Source: Eutreptiella sp. 'Long Island Sound 2002' (lineage: Eukaryota > Euglenozoa > Euglenophyceae > Eutreptiales > Eutreptiaceae). From it: 64,000 nt of DNA. The stretch is taken from NCBI GenBank assembly GCA_964036045.1, contig OZ038386.1:16628329-16692328 (forward strand), read 5' to 3'. The notes under the pieces are model-generated. The model was not told the DNA's origin, did not search any database, and saw only the letters and a program-made list of their open reading frames with translations. Made by a program: the position numbers and the translations under genes. Below are positions 45,202 through 54,640 of this stretch, piece by piece; position 1 is the stretch's first letter; every line of letters begins with the position of its first letter.

Positions 45202-46845
45202 ATGGAAAGCCTTCGCGATGGTGAGGATCCGGTCGGTGCGGTGCAGCTGCAATTTCAGAGCCACGAAGAAGTGAGCGACAATGGTACGCTGCAGCCTGCC
45301 GCTTCTGAGCAGAGGTTTCGCCGCCGATGCAGTGCTGCTGTCATCGTGGTCATCGTCCTTGTGACCGTCGTAGCAGTGACACTGGGAGTGGCAATGGGGA
45401 ACACACCGGACGAACCGACTCCAAATCCCCTTCCATCCCCGCGTCCTCCCCAACCCGAGAAACATACATCGCCACCTCCACCCCAAAATGATGCGTTGAA
45501 CACGGTGTCTTTGCCCTCGTCGAGCCCGTCGGCGTCCCCCCGCCCTGGGCCTTCGCTCTCGTCGAGCCCGTCGGCTTCCCCCCCCCCAAGGCCTACGCCC
45601 TCGTTGAACCCGTCGGCGTCCCCGCCCCACGGGCCTTCCCCCTCGTCGAGCCCGTCGGTGTCCCCGCCCGACGGGCCTGCACAATCCCCCGGCGTGCCCC
45701 CTGCCAGCCCCGCTGAGACAAGCTGGTCATGGACCCTGCAGCAGACTGTGCAGCGGGACGGCTACCAAACCGCACACCTGGATTTCTCGCCGGACGGCAA
45801 TCGTCTCGCCATCGCGTGGCAGAACCGTTATCACCGAGAGCACGAAGTTGTAGACGTGTACGAGTGGCACGGGGACCGGGCCGCGTGGACGCTGCTCTCC
45901 TCGCTCCCAACCTACGTCAACTACGGGGTGCGCATGCCCTCGCCCTCCGCGGTCTGGGTGGGACAAGGGTGCTCCGCTTCGAGCCTGCAGAAGCTGGTGC
46001 TCGACGAGAGCCTGACCCTTGGCAGTGCGCACGTGTCCTTCGGCGTCAACAACGCCTGGAGCTGCGGGGCCGGGTTCAACTTCGACGTCTACGAGGGGGG
46101 CAACGGCTCCATCGTGGCGCTGGGGTACCCGCTCTACTCGACCCCCGGCCGGGACTACCTTGGGCAGGTCGAGGTGGTGCGGGTGAACGCCACCGGGGCA
46201 ACGCCCCGCGAGGTGCTGTACACGGGACGCTACGTGTGGACCAACATGGGGCAGTCAGTGGCTGTGGACGGCACGCGCGTCGCCATCAGCGGGAGATCCA
46301 CGAACATGCCGTACCCGGAGGACGGGCCCGCGGCCAGCGCGGGAATCGCGGTTGTGGCCAGCGTGGAGCAGGGGGAGACCCTGGGCGACCCGTGGTTCGG
46401 GCCGTCCGGGTTCCAGTTCACACGGGTGGCGTTGCGCGGCGACACCCTCGCGGTGATGGTGTGCGTCTGGACCATCGAGGTGCGGGTCTTCCGCTGGGAT
46501 GGCGTGGCGTGGCGGCCCCGGGGCGACGTGATCGTGCTGGCGGAGCCCAAGGTGGACGGCAACCACGTGCACTTGGCGTTGGGGGAGGACCGCGTGGCGT
46601 TCGGGGGCGTCGGCTTCGTCGGCTTCGAGTATGACGAGCCCGGGGCCATGTTCGTGTACGAGTACCGCCACCACACCGGCTGGACTCCGGTGGGGCGGCC
46701 CGTGCAGAGCGGCGCGCGGAGGGATGAGTTCGCCAGAGGCATGGCGTTCACGGGGGATCGGCTGGCGGCGAGCGCCAGAGTCACGGCCGATCGCAACAGG
46801 GTGGGGCTTGTCAAAGTCAGGCTGTATCACTTGTCGAGCACATAG
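45202..46845 (+). CDS. Single-pass membrane protein with Pro/Ser stalk and propeller-like ectodomain
   Basis: The ATG at 45202 gives 547 residues. An in-frame upstream ATG at 45007 would add a segment crossing a poly-C tract and an acceptor-like ttttgcag, so the shorter start is preferred. Residues 1-43 are polar and end in RFRRR, 44-66 are a hydrophobic anchor (AVIVVIVLVTVVAVTLGVA), about 70-172 are a stalk of SPSASPP-type repeats as in algal hydroxyproline-rich wall proteins. About 175-547 carry repeated blades with the pattern G.rvAi.g, v.vye..g..W (for example HLDFSPDGNRLAIAW, VAVDGTRVAIS, VHLALGEDRVAFGG, MAFTGDRLAASA). This suggests a beta-propeller outside the cell. Topology fits type II. 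The body is G+C-rich, apparently intronless and intact. The ligand is unknown. Confidence 0.65.
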   Translation: MESLRDGEDPVGAVQLQFQSHEEVSDNGTLQPAASEQRFRRRCSAAVIVVIVLVTVVAVTLGVAMGNTPDEPTPNPLPSPRPPQPEKHTSPPPPQNDALNTVSLPSSSPSASPRPGPSLSSSPSASPPPRPTPSLNPSASPPHGPSPSSSPSVSPPDGPAQSPGVPPASPAETSWSWTLQQTVQRDGYQTAHLDFSPDGNRLAIAWQNRYHREHEVVDVYEWHGDRAAWTLLSSLPTYVNYGVRMPSPSAVWVGQGCSASSLQKLVLDESLTLGSAHVSFGVNNAWSCGAGFNFDVYEGGNGSIVALGYPLYSTPGRDYLGQVEVVRVNATGATPREVLYTGRYVWTNMGQSVAVDGTRVAISGRSTNMPYPEDGPAASAGIAVVASVEQGETLGDPWFGPSGFQFTRVALRGDTLAVMVCVWTIEVRVFRWDGVAWRPRGDVIVLAEPKVDGNHVHLALGEDRVAFGGVGFVGFEYDEPGAMFVYEYRHHTGWTPVGRPVQSGARRDEFARGMAFTGDRLAASARVTADRNRVGLVKVRLYHLSST

Positions 46846-48194
46846 GCGCCCAATGTCCTGCCCTGGAGGTGATGCGGTCAGGCCATATGTGTTTCCTCCC
46901 ACCGAAGCCTCTGTGCTTGCTGGACGAGAAAAGGGCCTTTCACTTGCCGCCTTGAGTCAACATTGCAGACCCATCACAGTGCCGACTGGCCTCAACAGCC
47001 CCGACAACCTTCGAAGAGAGAGCCACTGGTGTTGGGCATGGAAACTGAGTTCAGTCAGGAACCAGCCCCATGCCATGTGCTACTCGGTGTTATCCGCTGC
47101 TGTTGCACCCGGAACTCAGTCGGAACCAACTCCATGTCCCGTGTCCGCCTCAGTAGCTTTTGTCCAATGGCAATGGGTAGAATTCACAAGGACTCCCAAC
47201 TTCCATCTCTACAAGCGCTCAATAAAAAGAGGGCTGGGGTTGGAAGCCTCATGGCAACCCAGAAGCTGCCGGCCAAAGGCCAGCCCTGCCACTGGAGGCT
47301 GTGGAGCACACAAAGTCCTCAAGGAACATATTAACATATTTTCACATATCCTATAGTTGAGTGGGCAGGGGTCTGAAAGGTGGTGGGAATACTAAAAAGT
47401 GACTTGGGCGATTGAGAGGGGTTGGTGCCAGAATATAGCATGGACGTTAGTTACACACGGGCCACAAAGGGAGTCAAGGGGACAGGGGGTATGTCTCAAG
47501 AAGACAGTTGGTACGGTGGTCGGGTGGAGTCGCTGAGTGTAGGGATTGGCGGGGGTTGAGGAGACATCGGACCCCCCTTTGGAGGGATCTTGAGAGATCT
47601 GTCGTTGCCTTCCCAAGTCTTGAGAGATCTGTCGTTGTCTTCCCAAGCCTTATCACAACCCACTTACACCCAAGAAGAGTCAGTCTTCGACCAAGGAACA
47701 TTCGGGTTTTTAAGAAACCATATGTTGGTTGTTAGAGTCCAGTCAAACATACATTTTGGCTGGCAGACAGCAAAGCAACAACCTGGTTGAATTCGAGCGA
47801 TGTCGTGAATTGCATCATGGTGTAGAGTTGCAGTGGTGAAAAATGGTTTTCATGTTTCAAAGCAAACCAGCATGCCCGCCAACAAAAGGTTTCCCGTGCA
47901 CCTTTGTGTCACTCGCGATGTAGCGCAAGCTTCCAAATTCAAACATTGCTGTGGCATGGACAGAGTTGTTCAGAGGCCCTGTATGATAGCGAACGGTATA
48001 GTTTGGTTTCAAATATGCCTGTGACACCATATGAGTAGCCCTGTTGTGTGTGTTCTTTCATGAAGCATCGCTGAGGAGTGCTAGTGTGGAGTGACCAGCA
48101 GGTTGAATCATTCCTGGAGTATGATTTCCAAGTTTCTCCCATAAGTGTACAAGGCAGCAGCAAACCAGAACAGAAAAATAGTACAAGGTGTCAA
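46846..48194. other. No supported gene; small 30-bp direct duplication
   Basis: A 30-bp unit (cttgagagatctgtcgttg, then ccttcccaag) is present twice at 47589-47648. Otherwise only short frames. Confidence 0.35.
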
Positions 48195-48396
48195 GCGTAA
48201 GTCGCTTATTTTTTTTTAATTTGGCGTAAGTCGCTTTTTTTTTTTTGAAGGCGTAAGTCGAGTGTGGAAGAAAAAAACTCGAAAATGTATGGTACACGAC
48301 TTACACTTTTTTTGACGCAACCTACACCAAAAAAAAAGTTACACGACTTACGCTTTTTTCTTGCACGACCTACGCTTTTTTTGATACATGACCTAC
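48195..48396. repeat. A/T-tract palindrome repeat block 1
   Basis: Short cores gcgtaagtcgc and its reverse complement gcgacttacgc (with ctac variants) alternate with T7-T14 or A7-A9 tracts. The same pattern occurs at 49018-49290, 51222-51295 and 54436-54640. No coding meaning is evident. Confidence 0.8.
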
Positions 48397-48398
48397 TA

Positions 48399-49015
48399 CC
48401 CCCCCCCCCCCCCTTGCAAACTCCAACCCCTTGCAATCCCCCCCCCCTCCCGGGAGACCGTCACTTCCATGCTTTTCTAGTTAACATGTATTGTGCTGGG
48501 TTGTGTTGCCCATCTGCTTTATGCATGGCCTTGCATTGCTTTCCCATTACTCAAATCAAGCACCTGTGTGTGTTCTGTGATATTCTCGCTCCAAAGGCCA
48601 GCCTCCAAACGGACTGGTCTGGCTGTGCAAGTGGGCGCTAAAGCGGCTGCCAAACCAGCCCCGCACGCCATTGCCTCCTCCTCATCAGCCCGTGCAACAC
48701 ACCCCGTGCCTGTCATGCAAACTGAGCATGTGCAACTGTTCAAAGTGTTTTATTCTCCTACCCAGAAGTTCTTTACCGTTCATTTGGATCCTCAATAACA
48801 TTTGTGTTGCATGAAATACATTAGCATCGAATCAACGCAAAAGTCGCTTCACACGTGTTCTCTTTGCTTGCATCAGTGGAGGGTACCACAGTTTGCCTTG
48901 AAATACCCTTGCAACCCCCCCCCCCCCGGGAGACCGTCACTTGGCGACCGTCTCCCCCCCCCCACCCGGGAGACCGTCGCGCGCTAACCGGGGAGTTTGC
49001 AAGGGGGAGGCAAGG
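48399..49015. mobile_element. 617-bp TIR element beginning with poly-C, flanked by TA
   Basis: The left end starts after TA (48397-48398) with C17 and then CCCCCTTGCAAACTCC at 48409-48424. The exact reverse complement of those 16 bases is at 48992-49007, followed by aggcaagg and TA (49016-49017). The element splits two blocks of the A/T-tract repeat, as if inserted into one block. Inside, cccgggagaccgtcac occurs near both ends. A plus-strand frame ending at 48798 follows an acceptor-like site (ctccaaag) and reads VQLFKVFYSPTQKFFTVHLD before its stop; I cannot identify it. Confidence 0.45.
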
Positions 49016-49017
49016 TA

Positions 49018-49290
49018 CCAAAAAAAAACAAGCGGGTTACGCTTTAAATCAAAAAGCGAGCTATGCTTTTTTTGTTACGCGACCTACGCTTTTTTTGATA
49101 CACAATCTGCAGCCAAAAAAAGTTAACTAAGCGAGTTAGGCTTTTTTTCTTTTAAACAAAAAGTGAGGTACGGTTTTTTTGTTATGCGACCAACACTTTT
49201 TTTGATACGCGACCTACTGCCAAAAAAATAAACGTAAGAGAGTTACGCTTTTTCAAAAAAAAAAAACAGTGGGCTATGCTTTTTTGACAT
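49018..49290. repeat. A/T-tract palindrome repeat block 2
   Basis: At least six copies of gcgacctacgc or gcgagttacgc cores separated by T7-T8 and A7-A8 tracts. It leads straight into the 103-bp array. Confidence 0.8.
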
Positions 49291-49295
49291 GCCTC

Positions 49296-51212
49296 TTCTA
49301 ATTTTGTCCCTTGAGAATGCAAGGGTTACGTAGCACTTCCACCCACTTGTGGGCCCCCGAGAAGGCAGGGGTGAGGCAACTAATTCTGATTTTGTCCCCT
49401 TGTTTGGGGACCCCCGAGAATGCAGGGGTGACCTAGCACTTCCGCCCACTTGTGGGCCCCGGAGAAGGCAGGGGTGAGGCAACCAATTCCGATTTTGTCC
49501 CCTTGTTTGGGGACCCCCGAGAATGCAAGGGTTGCGTAGCACTTCCGCCCACTTGTGGGCCTCCGAGAAGGCAGGGGTGAGGCAGCCACTTTTGATTTTG
49601 TCCCCTTGTTTGGGGACCCTTGAGAATGCAGGAGTTACGAAGCAGTTCCGCCCTCTTGTGGGCCCCCGAGAAGGCAAGGGTGAGGCAGCCCCTTGTGATT
49701 TTGTCCCCTTGTTTGGGGACCCTTGAGAATGCAGGGGTTGCGTGGCAGTTCCGCCCACTTGTGGGCCCCCAAGAAGGCACGGGTGAGGGAGCCCCTTGTG
49801 ATTTTGTCCCTTTGTTTGGGGACGCGTGAGAATGCAGGGATTACATAGCACTTCCGCCCTCTTGTGGGCCTCCGAGAAGGCAAGTGTGAGGCAGCCTTTT
49901 CTGATTTTGTCCCCTTGTTTGGGGACCCTGATAATGCAGGGGTTACGTAGCACTTCCGCCTTCTCGTGGGCCTTTAGAAAAACAGGGGTTGGGCAGCCCC
50001 TTGTGATTTTGTCCCCTTGTTTGGGGGCCGTGAGAATGCACGGGTCGCGTAGCAAGTCTGTCAACTTATGGGCCCCCGAGAAGGCAGGGGTGACCACTGT
50101 TGATTTTGTCCCCTTGTTTAGGGAGCTCTGAGAATGCAGCGGTTGCGTAGCAATTCCGCCCACTTGTGGGCCCCGGACAAGGCACGGGTGAGGCAACCAC
50201 TTTTGATTGTGTCCCCTTGTTTGGGGACCCCTGAGAATGCAGGGGTTACGAAGCACTTCCGCCCTCTTGTGGGCCCCTGAGAAGGTAGGGGTGAGGCGGC
50301 CCCTTGTCATTTTGTCCCCTTGTTTGGGGACCCCTGAGAATGCAGGGAATACATAGCATTTCTGCCTTCTTGCGGACCACTCAGAAGGCAGGGGTGATGT
50401 AGCCACTTCTGATTTTGTCCCCTTGTTTGGGGACCCCTGAGAATGCAGCGGTTGCGTAGCCTTTTGGCCCACTGGTGGGCCCCCGAGAAGGTAGGGGTGA
50501 GGGAGCCCCTTGTGATTTTGTCCCCTTGTTTGGGGACCCCTGAGAATGCAAGGGATGCAGAGCATTTCTGCCTTCTTGTGGCCTCTTGAGAAGGCAGGGA
50601 TGAGGCGGCCACTTCTGATTTTGTCCCCTTGTTTGGGGACCCTTGAGAATGCAAGGGTTACGTAGCATTTCCGCCCACTTGTGGGCCCCTGAGAAGGCAA
50701 GGGTGAGGCAACCACTTCTGATTTTGTCCCCTTGTTTGGGGACCCTTGAGAATGCAAGGGTTGCGTAGCACTTCCGCCCTCTTGTGGGCCCCTGAGAAGG
50801 CAAGGGTGAGGCAGCCACTTTTGATTTTGTCCCCTTGTTTGGGGACCCTTGAGAATGCAGGGGTTGCGTAGCACTTCCGCCGTCTTTTGGGCCCCGAGGG
50901 GGTAGGGGTGAGGGAGCTCCTTGTGATTTTGTTCCCTTGTTTGGGGACCCCTGAGAATGCAGGGGTTACGTAGCACTTCCGCCCACTTGTGGGCCGCCGA
51001 GAAGGCAAGGGTGAGGCAGCCCCTTGTGATTTTGTCCCCTTGTTTGGGGAACCTTGAGAATGTAGGGGATACATAGCATTTATGCCCTCTTGTGGGCCCC
51101 TGAGAAGGCAGGGGTGAGCCAGTTCTGATTTTTTCCCCTTGTTTGGGGACCCCGAAGAATGCAGGGGTTGCGTAGCACTTCCGCCCACTTGTTGGGCCCC
51201 GAGAGGCAGCCA
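49296..51212. repeat. 103-bp tandem satellite array, about 18 units
   Basis: Units recur every 103 bp (for example the word gattttgtcc at 49388, 49491 and 49594). Each contains ccttgtttggggacccc, gagaatgcagggg, cgtagcacttccgccc, acttgtgggcccc, gagaaggcaggggtgagg and gattttgtcc. Divergence between units is roughly 5-15 percent by eye, with occasional short deletions. The period is 1 modulo 3, so reading frames rotate. The 700-codon minus-strand open frame across the array is explained by lack of stops in the unit. Solitary copies lie at 36829-36962, 43262-43305 and 51299-51380. Confidence 0.95.
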
Positions 51213-51221
51213 GACTTACTC

Positions 51222-51295
51222 TGTTTATAAAAAGAAAAAGGGTGTTATGCTTTTTTTGTTGCGCAAGGTGTGCTTTTTTTGTCCCTCGTTGTGAA
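51222..51295. repeat. A/T-tract palindrome repeat block 3
   Basis: Contains gggtgttatgcttttttt, then gttgcgcaaggtgtgc and T7. It borders the right edge of the 103-bp array, as block 2 borders the left. Confidence 0.65.
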
Positions 51296-51298
51296 AGC

Positions 51299-51380
51299 GT
51301 CGGGGAACCCCTAGACGGCAACGGTGATGTAGCCACTAGTCCCACTTGTGTGCCACTTCTGATTTCGCCCCTCGCTCTGA
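51299..51380. repeat. Diverged partial copy of the 103-bp unit
   Basis: The series ggggaacccctagacgg, caacggtgatgtagccac, cacttgtgtg and cacttctgatttcgcccc follows the unit order with many substitutions. Confidence 0.6.
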
Positions 51381-52042
51381 GTTGGGGTCTAAGACTAGTT
51401 GTTTCTCCTTTTTGTCCCTTGCACTGTGACCCTACATTGCCTTTAGCGTGCCGGCTGGCGGGTAACAGCTCATCGCACCATTAGGTTTGGGGTGTTGTGC
51501 CCCCCTTTGCTTTGCCGAGGGGGCTATGCCCGACATACCCATTTTATATTGGCATTTCTTCTATTTCTCTTGCAATGGGCCGAGGCTTGTGTGTTGCACA
51601 GGTGGCGTAAACGGGGAGAGGTGATGTACCCTTGTGGGCTGTGGTTTGCGACCACCACCTCGAGTTGCTATGACCACAGGCAACACGCTTGTTGGTGCTC
51701 ACAAATGGCAAATGACATATCCAGGCAGTGCCGCTAGTACACGGGCACTTATAAAAGTGTGCCATGGTGTGATGGGATGGTGTGGTACACAATGCATATG
51801 TGCTGTCGCTTTGGCGAGGGGAATTGCATATGGACACCGTATAATCCCTTGTTGACCGCCGGTGCTTTGAGTGCTTTGTATTTTTGGCTTGGGAGGCGCT
51901 GGTTAGGGCAAGATGGAGGGATGTTTACGCAGGTCGGGGTTTGCTCTCCTTAGCGGGTATTTTGGGAGGGGCAAAAGCCGACCTTTTCTGGGCAAACCCG
52001 CTGTAAAAGTAGGCGGGGCGCGGCGCAGATACTCTCCCAAGG
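51381..52042. other. No intact gene; upstream flank of the Ulp1-like relic
   Basis: Short frames only. Part may belong to the decayed gene that becomes recognisable at 52043. Confidence 0.3.
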
Positions 52043-54140
52043 TTGACCAATTGCAAGTCCAAAAAAAGGGGACGCAACGGCGAGCGGGTGAGGACATACC
52101 CCCTTGTTGATGCCGCAGCAGTGGCGTCGTGGAATAAGATATTGCGAAAGACACAGAAAGGCAAATCGTTGCAATGGAGTCTTCATGTCCATCCACTGGG
52201 TCAATGCAAACTGTTGCACTTGCCAACATACGGGACCTATGCTAGGTGTGAAGGCGTCCTTTTGTGGCATATTCTGAAGGTTCTAGGTTTCAAGGTTCCC
52301 ACCCAGTACTCTTGGGAATTGATTGCTCAGCGGTCCTTCAAGTTGGGACGTGTGGAACACTTGGTCACTGCACAGGCGGAACCACCAAGACAGTATTCCT
52401 CAAAGAAAGCCCACAAGAAGGGCCTGAAACAACGAGGTCCGTGATCCAGTACGGATGGTGCGGCATCAGATGCGTCCAAGGATGCTGTGGCAGTGCCCTC
52501 CAAAGGCGACTCTGCCCTGCATACGAAGACGTGGCACCGGTTGAACTTTTTCCGCCCCCCTTGGACTTGTGGGCAGTGCGAGCGAAAAGTGCACTTGTGG
52601 TGCATGCACTGCGAAGGCTGTGGTTTGCGTGTTGTTGCGTGACCACAGTGGAGTGCCCGATGCGAGGTTGCATCCCTCTTGATGAGGATGCGTGGTGTAC
52701 CGCAAGTGGAAAATGGAGGTTGATGTGGATTCCATCCTGCAAGCCACCTTGCCCCCTGGTCCTGTGGACGATGAGGTGGTCTCATACGAGGCGTTGGTAC
52801 TAGGTGGTAGGGTGAGCGAGCTTTCAAATGCTGCCACTCCGGAGCAAGATGCTATGGTGCTTGTCCTTGCCACTCCCTCCAATGTAGCCAAGCCGTCGGG
52901 TGCCGGCATTTCTGAGGAGGAGGATACTGCTATCCTTGTGGCTGCGGCACGGATGGCGACGGGCTAAACGCCCGTCAATGAAACTAAGCCTCTTGTTGTG
53001 GGATATTGGTTGAGTGACAAGGACATTCTTGCGTGGCTTCACGACAAGTTGTACCACAATGAGGTCGAGGAGCCACGGGCATGGACTATGGCGGTGACAT
53101 ACCTTGTGTCCTGGCTGAAAATCATGAGGAAGTACGAAGACAGAAAGGGCACCAACCATACAACCGTTGGTTTGGCTTGCAGGTGCCACCACAAATTTAT
53201 TGTTAATGCTGACGATCGCGAAGGGCTTCCTTGGTTTCTTTGTGCCATTGACTGCAGAGTCCCAATATGTGCCTTCAAAGTCCACATTTGGGAGCCACTT
53301 TCTGGTAATTCCTTGGTCTAGCCAATGTTGAAACGCCTTCAGTCAAAGGGTGTTGCCTCACATGCTCGGGCTTTGGGTTTTCAAGAGGATGGTTGGTCAT
53401 GTGGCTATCAATCGCTGCATCTTTGTGATGAGGTGGCTGGCCATGGGGGAAGCCCGGACGACGTTGATGTTACACCTCTGCCGAAAGGGTTCATCAAGGA
53501 AGCACTGCGCATCATCAATGAAGATCGCTCCGTCCGAGTCCACGGCACCATCCCGGAGAATGGGTGGGAGGGTGAGGTGATTTGCTGGGAGCTTGGAGAA
53601 TCTCCTCCTGCCCTAGCCTCCAACCCTGAGTCCCCGCCCCCATCTACTTCCCCCCTCCTTTTTGATGAAGAGGATCCTCTTTCGGAACCTGAGAGCAACA
53701 TTATTGCCTCCTCGGAGCCAACAGTTGGAGAATCTCCTGCCTTCCCGGCCTCCAACTCCGAGGACGTGCCCCAAGATGGGAAGTCAGTGAAGGGCAATGT
53801 TAAGGCCCCTCCACACACCCCGCAGTCCACTTCCTCTTCTAACCCCCCCCTCCCCACAAGTGATGATGCCTGTCCATACGTGTTCATCGGTGGGAAGCTT
53901 GTCGAGGTGCCCGAGGCGTACCCAAAGGGCACAAAGGGTCAGTTGGTGAACGACCAGCGATTTATTTGACAGCTGGAAGAGTTGCTTGCGAAGGATATCC
54001 ATGATGTTTGTGCGCAGAACACAAATCCGCGTGCAAAGCAGAAGGCATTGGACACAAAGACTGCTTCGGTCTACAAGCGTGTGTTCGGCGGCCCCACGCC
54101 ATTATGGTTGCATGTGAAGAATGTAGTTGGCCTGAGGTGA
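52043..54140 (+). pseudogene. Decayed Ulp1-like (C48) protease gene, probably transposon-derived
   Basis: The first part (52043-52640, one internal TGA at 52442) encodes a basic region and a Cys/His cluster (WTCGQCERK, then LWCMHCEGCG) like a zinc knuckle. After a frameshift one continuous frame runs from 52692 to a stop at 54138, interrupted by TAA (52965), TAG (53319) and TGA (53967). It reads WLSDKDILAWLHDKL, LPWFLCAID, FKVHIWEPLSG, then FQEDGWSCGYQSLHL, the layout of the Ulp1/SENP catalytic core (HW...D, w..L, Q.dg.sCG). The W and the Cys are present, but the usual His before W is Pro. A Pro/Ser-rich acidic tail and a helical end (QLEELLAKDIHDVC) follow. Ulp1 domains of this kind are typical of Mutator-like and related DNA transposons. 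It cannot make an intact protein. Confidence 0.6.
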
Positions 54141-54435
54141 CCGAACTCAAGTGGTATCGCTAGCTTGAGCTTCATAGCCATTGGCGTTGGTAGCAATATA
54201 GTCATTTTTGATACCGCTTGCCAAAGGCCGAAGGGCAAATTGCGTTTTTTGTTTGCAGTCATGATGAGTGTGCTACACGTTATTTCCGCCATCTGCCGGC
54301 GATGAGTATAAAAACCACCCTTCACGCCACGGCTCCATTGCTTTACCAGTGCCGGAGGTACCCAAAATGTCCGTGGGGGCTATGCTTCACCTCCTCCGGT
54401 AGCAATGGCCGTTGTTGGGTGGTTCTTGTGTTTCC

Positions 54436-54640
54436 CCACCCCCCCCTTTTTTTTTTTTGGAAAAAAGGGTTTTTTTTTCCATATGCGATTTACGCCAAAA
54501 AAAAAGTTTACGCAACTTACACCATAAAAAAGATATCTGTCAAAAAAAAGCGTGATTCACGCCAAAAAAAAAAGTTACGCGACTTATGCAGAAAAAACGA
54601 GTTACGCTTATTTCCACAATTGAGCTACGCTTTCCCAACC
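54436..54640. repeat. A/T-tract palindrome repeat block 4
   Basis: Contains T12, A6, tatgcgatttacgcc, A9, tttacgcaacttacacc, A6, gtgattcacgcc, A10 and gttacgcgacttatgc. It follows the same scheme as blocks 1-3 and lies 300 bp after the Ulp1-like relic. Confidence 0.75.

Noticed and set aside
45729-46634. 301-codon Arg/Gly-rich frame overlapping the propeller-like gene
   Set aside because: Shadow frame of a G+C-rich gene. It lacks domain patterns, and the propeller-like blade repeats lie in the main frame.
49296-51212. Possible CRISPR-like array
   Set aside because: Units are contiguous and diverge throughout, with no constant repeat and variable spacer structure, and the context is eukaryotic.
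49243-51345. 700-codon minus-strand frame
   Set aside because: It covers the 103-bp satellite, whose unit lacks stops. Period 103 rotates frame, and the same motifs appear in three frames.
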